From positions 1 to 64,000 of the forward strand of contig JAUCBJ010000022.1 in the NCBI GenBank assembly GCA_032718475.1: a stretch of DNA of 64,000 nucleotides, in the 5' to 3' direction. The first letter of the stretch is position 1; the number at the start of each line of letters is the position of its first letter. A program made the position numbers and the translations under genes. The DNA is from Nemertoderma westbladi. Lineage: Eukaryota; Xenacoelomorpha; Nemertodermatida; Nemertodermatidae. Under the pieces are notes generated by a model that had not been told where the DNA came from, searched no databases, and saw only the letters and a list, made by a program, of their open reading frames with translations. Positions 14,669-27,440 of this stretch are shown one piece after another.

Positions 14669-17502
14669 CATGTGATTGTGAATCTGTTTGCCCTTACACG
14701 CACTTTTCCGTATCTGTTTGCTCTTACCCGCACTCACCTGTGATTGTGTATCTGTTTGCCCTTACCCGCACTCACCTGTGATTGTGTATCTGTTTGCTCT
14801 TACCCGCACTCACCTGTGATTGTGTATCTGTTTGCTCTTACACGCACTTTTCCGTATCTGTTTGCTCTTACCCGCACTCACCTGTGATTGTGAATCTGTT
14901 TGCCCTTACACGCACTTTTCCGTATCTGTTTGCCCTTACCCGCACTCACCTGTGATTGCGTATCTGTTTGCCCTTACCCGCACTCACCTGTGATTGCGTA
15001 TCTGTTTGCCCTTACACGCACTTTTCCGTATCTGTTTGCTCTTACCCGCACTCACCTGTGATTGTGTATCTGTTTGCCCTTACCCGCACTCACCTGTGAT
15101 TGTGTATCTGTTTGCCCTTACCCGCACTCACCTGTGATTGTGTATCTGTTTGCCCTTACCCGCACTCACCTGTGATTGTGAATCTGTTTGCCCTTACACG
15201 CACTCACCTGTGATTGTGAATCTGTTTGCCCTTACCCGCACTCACCTGTGATTGTGTATCTGTTTGCCCTTACCCGCACTCACCTGTGATTGTGAATCTG
15301 TTTGCCCTTACCCGCACTCACCTGTGATTGTGAATCTGTTTGCCCTTACCCGCACTCACCTGTGATTGCGTATCTGTTTGCCCTTACACGCACTTTTCCG
15401 TATCTGTTTGCCCTTACCCGCACTCACCTGTGATTGTGAATCTGTTTGCCCTTACCCGCACTCACCTGTGATTGTGTATCTGTTTGCCCTTACCCGCACT
15501 CACCTGTGATTGTGAATCTGTTTGCCCTTACACGCACTTTTCCGTATCTGTTTGCTCTTACCCGCACTCACCTGTGATTGCGTATCTGTTTGCCCTTACC
15601 CGCACTCACCTGTGATTGCGTATCTGTTTGCCCTTACCCGCACTCACCTGTGATTGCGTATCTGTTTGCCCTTACCCGCACTCACCTGTGATTGTGAATC
15701 TGTTTGCCCTTACACGCACTTTTCCGTATCTGTTTGCTCTTACCCGCACTCACCTGTGATTGTGAATCTGTTTGCCCTTACACGCACTTTTCCGTATCTG
15801 TTTGCTCTTACCCGCACTCACCTGTGATTGTGTATCTGTTTGCTCTTACCCGCACTCACCTGTGATTGTGAATCTGTTTGCCCTTACACGCACTTTTCCG
15901 TATCTGTTTGCTCTTACCCGCACTCACCTGTGATTGTGTATCTGTTTGCCCTTACCCGCACTCACCTGTGATTGTGTATCTGTTTGCCCTTACCCGCACT
16001 CACCTGTGATTGTGAATCTGTTTGCCCTTACACGCACTTTTCCGTATCTGTTTGCCCTTACCCGCACTCACCTGTGATTGTGAATCTGTTTGCCCTTACC
16101 CGCACTCACCTGTGATTGTGTATCTGTTTGCCCTTACCCGCACTCACCTGTGATTGTGAATCTGTTTGCCCTTACACTTTTCCGTATCTGTTTGCCCTTA
16201 CCCGCACTCACCTGTGATTGTGTATCTGTTTGCTCTTACCCGCACTCACCTGTGATTGTGTATCTGTTTGCCCTTACCCGCACTCACCTGTGATTGTGAA
16301 TCTGTTTGCCCTTACACGCACTTTTCCGTATCTGTTTGCCCTTACCCGCACTCACCTGTGATTGTGTATCTGTTTGCTCTTACCCGCACTCACCTGTGAT
16401 TGTGTATCTGTTTGCCCTTACCCGCACTCACCTGTGATTGTGTATCTGTTTGCCCTTACCCGCACTCACCTGTGATTGTGAATCTGTTTGCCCTTACACG
16501 CACTTTTCCGTATCTGTTTGCCCTTACCCGCACTCACCTGTGATTGTGTATCTGTTTGCTCTTACCCGCACTCACCTGTGATTGTGTATCTGTTTGCCCT
16601 TACCCGCACTCACCTGTGATTGTGAATCTGTTTGCCCTTACACGCACTTTTCCGTATCTGTTTGCCCTTACCCGCACTCACCTGTGATTGTGTATCTGTT
16701 TGCTCTTACCCGCACTCACCTGTGATTGTGTATCTGTTTGCCCTTACCCGCACTCACCTGTGATTGTGAATCTGTTTGCCCTTACACGCACTTTTCCGTA
16801 TCTGTTTGCTCTTACCCGCACTCACCTGTGATTGTGTATCTGTTTGCCCTTACCCGCACTCACCTGTGATTGTGTATCTGTTTGCCCTTACCCGCACTCA
16901 CCTGTGATTGTGAATCTGTTTGCCCTTACACGCACTTTTCCGTATCTGTTTGCCCTTACACGCACTTTTCCGTATCTGTTTGCCCTTACCCGCACTCACC
17001 CGTGATTGTGAATCTGTTTGCTCTTACCCGCACTCACCTGTGATTGTGTATCTGTTTGCCCTTACCCGCACTCACCTGTGATTGTGTATCTGTTTGCTCT
17101 TACCCGCACTCACCTGTGATTGCGTATCTGTTTGCCCTTACCCGCACTCACCTGTGATTGTGAATCTGTTTGCCCTTACACGCACTCACCTGTGATTGTG
17201 AATCTGTTTGCCCTTACACGCACTTTTCCGTATCTGTTTGCTCTTACCCGCACTCACCTGTGATTGTGTATCTGTTTGCCCTTACCCGCACTCACCTGTG
17301 ATTGTGTATCTGTTTGCTCTTACCCGCACTCACCTGTGATTGTGTATCTGTTTGCCCTTACCCGCACTCACCTGTGATTGTGTATCTGTTTGCCCTTACC
17401 CGCACTCACCTGTGATTGTGTATCTGTTTGCTCTTACCCGCACTCACCTGTGATTGTGTATCTGTTTGCTCTTACCCGCACTCACCTGTGATTGTGTATC
17501 TG

Positions 17503-18730
17503 TTTGACCTTACCCGCACTCACCTGTGATTGCGTATCTGTTTGCCCTTACCCGCACTCACCTGTGATTGTGTATCTGTTTGCTCTTACCCGCACTCACC
17601 TGTGATTGTGAATCTGTTTGCCCTTACACGCACTTTTCCGTATCTGTTTGCCCTTACCCGCACTCACCTGTGATTGTGAATCTGTTTGCCCTTACACGCA
17701 CTTTTCCGTATCTGTTTGCCCTTACCCGCACTCACCTGTGATTGTGAATCTGTTTGCCCTTACACGCACTTTTCCGTATCTGTTTGCTCTTACCCGCACT
17801 CACCTGTGATTGTGTATCTGTTTGCTCTTACCCGCACTCACCTGTGATTGTGTATCTGTTTGCCCTTACCCGCACTCACCTGTGATTGTGTATCTGTTTG
17901 CTCTTACCCGCACTCACCTGTGATTGTGTATCTGTTTGACCTTACCCGCACTCACCTGTGATTGTGAATCTGTTTGCCCTTACACGCACTTTTCCGTATC
18001 TGTTTGCTCTTACCCGCACTCACCTGTGATTGCGTATCTGTTTGACCTTACCCGCACTCACCTGTGATTGTGAATCTGTTTGCCCTTACACGCACTTTTC
18101 CGTATCTGTTTGCCCTTACCCGCACTCACCTGTGATTGTGTATCTGTTTGACCTTACCCGCACTCACCTGTGATTGTGAATCTGTTTGCCCTTACACGCA
18201 CTTTTCCGTATCTGTTTGCCCTTACCCGCACTCACCTGTGATTGTGTATCTGTTTGCCCTTACCCGCACTCACCTGTGATTGCGTATCTGTTTGCTCTTA
18301 CCCGCACTCACCTGTGATTGCGTATCTGTTTGCTCTTACCCGCACTCACCTGTGATTGCGTATCTGTTTGCCCTTACACGCACTTTTCCGTATCTGTTTG
18401 CTCTTACCCGCACTCACCTGTGATTGTGTATCTGTTTGCCCTTACCCGCACTCACCTGTGATTGCGTATCTGTTTGCCCTTACACGCACTTTTCCGTATC
18501 TGTTTGCTCTTACCCGCACTCACCTGTGATTGTGTATCTGTTTGCCCTTACCCGCACTCACCTGTGATTGTGTATCTGTTTGCTCTTACCCGCACTCACC
18601 TGTGATTGTGTATCTGTTTGACCTTACCCGCACTCACCTGTGATTGTGAATCTGTTTGCCCTTACACGCACTTTTCCGTATCTGTTTGCTCTTACCCGCA
18701 CTCACCTGTGATTGTGTATCTGTTTGACCT
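17503..18730. repeat. TTTGACC-marked subfamily with 106-bp period (AAB)
   Basis: A C-to-A change giving TTTGACCTTACC occurs at 17,503, 17,935, 18,041, 18,147, 18,617 and 18,723. Spacings of 432, 106, 106, 470 and 106 bp are all sums of 38 and 30. The marker returns singly near 27.77, 28.95, 30.45, 31.0, 31.5 and 43.5-43.9 kb, so the subfamily has spread across the array. Confidence 0.75.
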
Positions 18731-20749
18731 TACCCGCACTCACCTGTGATTGCGTATCTGTTTGCCCTTACCCGCACTCACCTGTGATTGTGTATCTGTT
18801 TGCTCTTACCCGCACTCACCTGTGATTGTGAATCTGTTTGCCCTTACCCGCACTCACCTGTGATTGTGTATCTGTTTGCCCTTACCCGCACTCACCTGTG
18901 ATTGTGTATCTGTTTGCCCTTACACGCACTTTTCCGTATCTGTTTGCTCTTACCCGCACTCACCTGTGATTGCGTATCTGTTTGCCCTTACACGCACTTT
19001 TCCGTATCTGTTTGCTCTTACCCGCACTCACCTGTGATTGTGTATCTGTTTGCCCTTACCCGCACTCACCTGTGATTGTGTATCTGTTTGCCCTTACCCG
19101 CACTCACCTGTGATTGTGTATCTGTTTGCTCTTACCCGCACTCACCTGTGATTGTGTATCTGTTTGCTCTTACCCGCACTCACCTGTGATTGTGAATCTG
19201 TTTGCCCTTACCCGCACTCACCTGTGATTGTGTATCTGTTTGCCCTTACCCGCACTCACCTGTGATTGTGTATCTGTTTGCCCTTACACGCACTTTTCCG
19301 TATCTGTTTGCTCTTACCCGCACTCACCTGTGATTGTGTATCTGTTTGCCCTTACCCGCACTCACCTGTGATTGTGTATCTGTTTGCCCTTACCCGCACT
19401 CACCTGTGATTGTGTATCTGTTTGCTCTTACCCGCACTCACCTGTGATTGTGTATCTGTTTGCTCTTACCCGCACTCACCTGTGATTGTGAATCTGTTTG
19501 CCCTTACCCGCACTCACCTGTGATTGTGTATCTGTTTGCCCTTACCCGCACTCACCTGTGATTGTGTATCTGTTTGCCCTTACACGCACTTTTCCGTATC
19601 TGTTTGCTCTTACCCGCACTCACCTGTGATTGTGTATCTGTTTGCCCTTACCCGCACTCACCTGTGATTGCGTATCTGTTTGCCCTTACCCGCACTCACC
19701 TGTGATTGTGTATCTGTTTGCTCTTACCCGCACTCACCTGTGATTGTGAATCTGTTTGCCCTTACCCGCACTCACCTGTGATTGTGTATCTGTTTGCCCT
19801 TACCCGCACTCACCTGTGATTGTGTATCTGTTTGCCCTTACACGCACTTTTCCGTATCTGTTTGCTCTTACCCGCACTCACCTGTGATTGCGTATCTGTT
19901 TGCCCTTACACGCACTTTTCCGTATCTGTTTGCTCTTACCCGCACTCACCTGTGATTGTGTATCTGTTTGCCCTTACCCGCACTCACCTGTGATTGTGTA
20001 TCTGTTTGCCCTTACACGCACTTTTCCGTATCTGTTTGCTCTTACCCGCACTCACCTGTGATTGCGTATCTGTTTGCCCTTACACGCACTTTTCCGTATC
20101 TGTTTGCTCTTACCCGCACTCACCTGTGATTGTGTATCTGTTTGCCCTTACACGCACTTTTCCGTATCTGTTTGCTCTTACCCGCACTCACCTGTGATTG
20201 TGTATCTGTTTGCCCTTACCCGCACTCACCTGTGATTGCGTATCTGTTTGCCCTTACACGCACTCACCTGTGATTGCGTATCTGTTTGCCCTTACACGCA
20301 CTTTTCCGTATCTGTTTGCTCTTACCCGCACTCACCTGTGATTGTGTATCTGTTTGCCCTTACCCGCACTCACCTGTGATTGTGTATCTGTTTGCCCTTA
20401 CACGCACTTTTCCGTATCTGTTTGCCCTTACCCGCACTCACCTGTGATTGTGTATCTGTTTGCCCTTACCCGCACTCACCTGTGATTGTGTATCTGTTTG
20501 CCCTTACACGCACTTTTCCGTATCTGTTTGCTCTTACCCGCACTCACCTGTGATTGTGTATCTGTTTGCCCTTACCCGCACTCACCTGTGATTGTGTATC
20601 TGTTTGCTCTTACCCGCACTCACCTGTGATTGTGTATCTGTTTGCCCTTACCCGCACTCACCTGTGATTGTGTATCTGTTTGCTCTTACCCGCACTCACC
20701 TGTGATTGTGAATCTGTTTGCCCTTACCCGCACTCACCTGTGATTGTGA

Positions 20750-21086
20750 ATCTGTTTGCCCTTACACGCACTTTTCCGTATCTGTTTGCTCTTACCCGCA
20801 CTCACCTGTGATTGTGAATCTGTTTGCCCTTACACGCACTTTTCCGTATCTGTTTGCTCTTACCCGCACTCACCTGTGATTGTGAATCTGTTTGCCCTTA
20901 CACGCACTTTTCCGTATCTGTTTGCTCTTACCCGCACTCACCTGTGATTGTGAATCTGTTTGCCCTTACACGCACTTTTCCGTATCTGTTTGCTCTTACC
21001 CGCACTCACCTGTGATTGTGAATCTGTTTGCCCTTACACGCACTTTTCCGTATCTGTTTGCTCTTACCCGCACTCACCTGTGATTG
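20750..21086. repeat. Clean AB dimer run (68-bp period)
   Basis: Five consecutive AB dimers, with B units at 20,756, 20,824, 20,892, 20,960 and 21,028, all carry the same GTGAATCTG and GCTCTTACCC variants. A second run of the same dimer, with an alternating C/T variant, lies at about 22,380-22,710. These are the clearest places to see the 38+30 composite unit. Confidence 0.85.
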
Positions 21087-23759
21087 TCTATCTGTTTGCC
21101 CTTACCCGCACTCACCTGTGATTGTGTATCTGTTTGCTCTTACCCGCACTCACCTGTGATTGTGAATCTGTTTGCCCTTACCCGCACTCACCCGTGATTG
21201 TGTATCTGTTTGCCCTTACCCGCACTCACCTGTGATTGTGAATCTGTTTGCCCTTACACGCACTTTTCCGTATCTGTTTGCTCTTACCCGCACTCACCTG
21301 TGATTGTGTATCTGTTTGCCCTTACACGCACTTTTCCGTATCTGTTTGCCCTTACACGCACTTTTCCGTATCTGTTTGCTCTTACCCGCACTCACCTGTG
21401 ATTGTGAATCTGTTTGCCCTTACACGCACTTTTCCGTATCTGTTTGCTCTTACCCGCACTCACCTGTGATTGTGTATCTGTTTGCCCTTACCCGCACTCA
21501 CCTGTGATTGTGAATCTGTTTGCCCTTACACGCACTTTTCCGTATCTGTTTGCTCTTACCCGCACTCACCTGTGATTGTGTATCTGTTTGCCCTTACACG
21601 CACTTTTCCGTATCTGTTTGCTCTTACCCGCACTCACCTGTGATTGTGTATCTGTTTGCCCTTACCCGCACTCACCTGTGATTGTGAATCTGTTTGCCCT
21701 TACACGCACTTTTCCGTATCTGTTTGCTCTTACCCGCACTCACCTGTGATTGTGTATCTGTTTGCCCTTACCCGCACTCACCTGTGATTGTGAATCTGTT
21801 TGCTCTTACACGCACTTTTCCGTATCTGTTTGCCCTTACCCGCACTCACCTGTGATTGTGTATCTGTTTGCTCTTACACGCACTTTTCCGTATCTGTTTG
21901 CCCTTACACGCACTTTTCCGTATCTGTTTGCCCTTACCCGCACTCACCTGTGATTGTGTATCTGTTTGCTCTTACACGCACTTTTCCGTATCTGTTTGCT
22001 CTTACCCGCACTCACCTGTGATTGCGTATCTGTTTGCTCTTACACGCACTTTTCCGTATCTGTTTGCTCTTACCCGCACTCACCTGTGATTGTGAATCTG
22101 TTTGCCCTTACACGCACTTTTCCGTATCTGTTTGCTCTTACCCGCACTCACCTGTGATTGTGTATCTGTTTGCCCTTACACGCACTTTTCCGTATCTGTT
22201 TGCTCTTACCCGCACTCACCTGTGATTGTGTATCTGTTTGCCCTTACCCGCACTCACCTGTGATTGTGAATCTGTTTGCCCTTACACGCACTTTTCCGTA
22301 TCTGTTTGCTCTTACCCGCACTCACCTGTGATTGTGTATCTGTTTGCCCTTACCCGCACTCACCTGTGATTGTGAATCTGTTTGCCCTTACACGCACTTT
22401 TCCGTATCTGTTTGCTCTTACCCGCACTCACCTGTGATTGTGAATCTGTTTGCCCTTACACGCACTTTTCCGTATCTGTTTGCCCTTACCCGCACTCACC
22501 TGTGATTGTGAATCTGTTTGCCCTTACACGCACTTTTCCGTATCTGTTTGCTCTTACCCGCACTCACCTGTGATTGTGAATCTGTTTGCCCTTACACGCA
22601 CTTTTCCGTATCTGTTTGCCCTTACCCGCACTCACCTGTGATTGTGAATCTGTTTGCCCTTACACGCACTTTTCCGTATCTGTTTGCTCTTACCCGCACT
22701 CACCTGTGATTGTGTATCTGTTTGCTCTTACACGCACTTTTCCGTATCTGTTTGCTCTTACCCGCACTCACCTGTGATTGTGTATCTGTTTGCCCTTACC
22801 CGCACTCACCTGTGATTGTGTATCTGTTTGCTCTTACCCGCACTCACCTGTGATTGTGAATCTGTTTGCCCTTACACGCACTTTTCCGTATCTGTTTGCT
22901 CTTACCCGCACTCACCTGTGATTGTGAATCTGTTTGCCCTTACACGCACTTTTCCGTATCTGTTTGCCCTTACCCGCACTCACCTGTGATTGTGAATCTG
23001 TTTGCCCTTACACGCACTTTTCCGTATCTGTTTGCTCTTACCCGCACTCACCTGTGATTGTGAATCTGTTTGCCCTTACACGCACTTTTCCGTATCTGTT
23101 TGCTCTTACCCGCACTCACCTGTGATTGTGTATCTGTTTGCCCTTACCCGCACTCACCTGTGATTGTGTATCTGTTTGCTCTTACCCGCACTCACCTGTG
23201 ATTGTGAATCTGTTTGCCCTTACACGCACTTTTCCGTATCTGTTTGCTCTTACCCGCACTCACCTGTGATTGTGAATCTGTTTGCCCTTACCCGCACTCA
23301 CCTGTGATTGTGAATCTGTTTGCCCTTACACGCACTTTTCCGTATCTGTTTGCTCTTACCCGCACTCACCTGTGATTGTGTATCTGTTTGCCCTTACACG
23401 CACTTTTCCGTATCTGTTTGCCCTTACCCGCACTCACCTGTGATTGTGAATCTGTTTGCCCTTACACGCACTTTTCCGTATCTGTTTGCTCTTACCCGCA
23501 CTCACCTGTGATTGTGAATCTGTTTGCCCTTACACGCACTTTTCCGTATCTGTTTGCTCTTACCCGCACTCACCTGTGATTGTGTATCTGTTTGCCCTTA
23601 CCCGCACTCACCTGTGATTGTGTATCTGTTTGCTCTTACCCGCACTCACCTGTGATTGTGAATCTGTTTGCCCTTACACGCACTTTTCCGTATCTGTTTG
23701 CTCTTACCCGCACTCACCTGTGATTGTGAATCTGTTTGCCCTTACACGCACTTTTCCGT

Positions 23760-25160
23760 ATCTGTTTGCCCTTACACGCACTTTTCCGTATCTGTTTGCT
23801 CTTACCCGCACTCACCTGTGATTGCGTATCTGTTTGCTCTTACCCGCACTCACCTGTGATTGTGAATCTGTTTGCCCTTACACGCACTTTTCCGTATCTG
23901 TTTGCTCTTACCCGCACTCACCTGTGATTGTGTATCTGTTTGCCCTTACCCGCACTCACCTGTGATTGTGTATCTGTTTGCTCTTACCCGCACTCACCTG
24001 TGATTGTGAATCTGTTTGCCCTTACACGCACTTTTCCGTATCTGTTTGCTCTTACCCGCACTCACCTGTGATTGTGTATCTGTTTGCCCTTACCCGCACT
24101 CACCTGTGATTGTGTATCTGTTTGCTCTTACCCGCACTCACCTGTGATTGTGTATCTGTTTGCTCTTACCCGCACTCACCTGTGATTGTGTATCTGTTTG
24201 CCCTTACACGCACTTTTCCGTATCTGTTTGCTCTTACCCGCACTCACCTGTGATTGTGTATCTGTTTGCCCTTACCCGCACTCACCTGTGATTGTGTATC
24301 TGTTTGCTCTTACCCGCACTCACCTGTGATTGTGAATCTGTTTGCCCTTACACGCACTTTTCCGTATCTGTTTGCTCTTACCCGCACTCACCTGTGATTG
24401 TGTATCTGTTTGCTCTTACCCGCACTCACCTGTGATTGTGAATCTGTTTGCTCTTACCCGCACTCACCTGTGATTGTGAATCTGTTTGCCCTTACACGCA
24501 CTTTTCCGTATCTGTTTGCTCTTACCCGCACTCACCTGTGATTGCGTATCTGTTTGCTCTTACCCGCACTCACCTGTGATTGTGAATCTGTTTGCCCTTA
24601 CACGCACTTTTCCGTATCTGTTTGCTCTTACCCGCACTCACCTGTGATTGTGTATCTGTTTGCCCTTACCCGCACTCACCTGTGATTGTGTATCTGTTTG
24701 CTCTTACCCGCACTCACCTGTGATTGTGAATCTGTTTGCCCTTACACGCACTTTTCCGTATCTGTTTGCTCTTACCCGCACTCACCTGTGATTGTGTATC
24801 TGTTTGCCCTTACCCGCACTCACCTGTGATTGTGTATCTGTTTGCTCTTACCCGCACTCACCTGTGATTGTGTATCTGTTTGCTCTTACCCGCACTCACC
24901 TGTGATTGTGTATCTGTTTGCCCTTACACGCACTTTTCCGTATCTGTTTGCTCTTACCCGCACTCACCTGTGATTGTGTATCTGTTTGCCCTTACCCGCA
25001 CTCACCTGTGATTGTGTATCTGTTTGCTCTTACCCGCACTCACCTGTGATTGTGAATCTGTTTGCCCTTACACGCACTTTTCCGTATCTGTTTGCTCTTA
25101 CCCGCACTCACCTGTGATTGTGTATCTGTTTGCTCTTACCCGCACTCACCTGTGATTGTG
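23760..25160. repeat. 680-bp identical direct duplication inside the satellite (offset 720 bp)
   Basis: The stretch from about 23,760 to 24,440 is repeated base for base at about 24,480 to 25,160. The offset of 720 bp equals 15A+5B. The order of C/T, GCG/GTG and GAA/GTA variants is preserved throughout. Identity ends on the left at 23,760/24,480 and on the right at 24,441/25,161 (A versus T). This is a very recent tandem duplication, or an assembly repeat. Confidence 0.85.
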
Positions 25161-26880
25161 TATCTGTTTGCCCTTACCCGCACTCACCTGTGATTGTGTA
25201 TCTGTTTGCTCTTACCCGCACTCACCTGTGATTGTGTATCTGTTTGCCCTTACACGCACTTTTCCGTATCTGTTTGCCCTTACACGCACTTTTCCGTATC
25301 TGTTTGCTCTTACCCGCACTCACCTGTGATTGTGTATCTGTTTGCCCTTACCCGCACTCACCTGTGATTGTGTATCTGTTTGCTCTTACCCGCACTCACC
25401 TGTGATTGTGTATCTGTTTGCTCTTACCCGCACTCACCTGTGATTGTGTATCTGTTTGCTCTTACCCGCACTCACCTGTGATTGTGTATCTGTTTGCCCT
25501 TACACGCACTTTTCCGTATCTGTTTGCCCTTACACGCACTTTTCCGTATCTGTTTGCTCTTACCCGCACTCACCTGTGATTGTGTATCTGTTTGCCCTTA
25601 CCCGCACTCACCTGTGATTGTGTATCTGTTTGCTCTTACCCGCACTCACCTGTGATTGTGTATCTGTTTGCCCTTACACGCACTTTTCCGTATCTGTTTG
25701 CTCTTACCCGCACTCACCTGTGATTGTGAATCTGTTTGCCCTTACACGCACTTTTCCGTATCTGTTTGCTCTTACCCGCACTCACCTGTGATTGTGTATC
25801 TGTTTGCTCTTACCCGCACTCACCTGTGATTGTGTATCTGTTTGCCCTTACACGCACTTTTCCGTATCTGTTTGCCCTTACACGCACTTTTCCGTATCTG
25901 TTTGCTCTTACCCGCACTCACCTGTGATTGCGTATCTGTTTGCTCTTACCCGCACTCACCTGTGATTGTGAATCTGTTTGCCCTTACCCGCACTCACCTG
26001 TGATTGTGTATCTGTTTGCTCTTACCCGCACTCACCTGTGATTGTGAATCTGTTTGCCCTTACACGCACTTTTCCGTATCTGTTTGCTCTTACACGCACT
26101 TTTCCGTATCTGTTTGCTCTTACCCGCACTCACCTGTGATTGCGTATCTGTTTGCTCTTACCCGCACTCACCTGTGATTGTGAATCTGTTTGCCCTTACC
26201 CGCACTCACCTGTGATTGTGTATCTGTTTGCTCTTACCCGCACTCACCTGTGATTGTGAATCTGTTTGCCCTTACACGCACTTTTCCGTATCTGTTTGCT
26301 CTTACCCGCACTCACCTGTGATTGTGTATCTGTTTGCCCTTACCCGCACTCACCTGTGATTGTGAATCTGTTTGCCCTTACACGCACTTTTCCGTATCTG
26401 TTTGCTCTTACCCGCACTCACCTGTGATTGCGTATCTGTTTGCTCTTACCCGCACTCACCTGTGATTGTGAATCTGTTTGCCCTTACACGCACTTTTCCG
26501 TATCTGTTTGCTCTTACCCGCACTCACCTGTGATTGTGTATCTGTTTGCCCTTACCCGCACTCACCTGTGATTGTGTATCTGTTTGCTCTTACCCGCACT
26601 CACCTGTGATTGTGAATCTGTTTGCCCTTACACGCACTTTTCCGTATCTGTTTGCTCTTACCCGCACTCACCTGTGATTGTGTATCTGTTTGCCCTTACC
26701 CGCACTCACCTGTGATTGTGTATCTGTTTGCTCTTACCCGCACTCACCTGTGATTGTGTATCTGTTTGCTCTTACCCGCACTCACCTGTGATTGTGTATC
26801 TGTTTGCTCTTACCCGCACTCACCTGTGATTGTGTATCTGTTTGCTCTTACCCGCACTCACCTGTGATTGTGTATCTGTT

Positions 26881-27440
26881 TGCCCTTACACGCACTTTTC
26901 CGTATCTGTTTGCCCTTACACGCACTTTTCCGTATCTGTTTGCTCTTACCCGCACTCACCTGTGATTGTGTATCTGTTTGCCCTTACCCGCACTCACCTG
27001 TGATTGTGTATCTGTTTGCTCTTACCCGCACTCACCTGTGATTGTGTATCTGTTTGCTCTTACCCGCACTCACCTGTGATTGTGTATCTGTTTGCTCTTA
27101 CCCGCACTCACCTGTGATTGTGTATCTGTTTGCCCTTACACGCACTTTTCCGTATCTGTTTGCCCTTACACGCACTTTTCCGTATCTGTTTGCTCTTACC
27201 CGCACTCACCTGTGATTGTGTATCTGTTTGCCCTTACCCGCACTCACCTGTGATTGTGTATCTGTTTGCTCTTACCCGCACTCACCTGTGATTGTGTATC
27301 TGTTTGCTCTTACCCGCACTCACCTGTGATTGTGTATCTGTTTGCTCTTACCCGCACTCACCTGTGATTGTGTATCTGTTTGCCCTTACACGCACTTTTC
27401 CGTATCTGTTTGCCCTTACACGCACTTTTCCGTATCTGTT
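26881..27440. repeat. 250-bp higher-order repeat (ABB core plus A units)
   Basis: Pairs of adjacent B units begin at 26,881, 27,131 and 27,381, exactly 250 bp apart (5A+2B). The intervening A units show the same order of CCCTTAC and CTCTTAC variants. Similar BB pairs at about 25,247, 25,495 and 25,848 belong to the same family. Confidence 0.78.
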
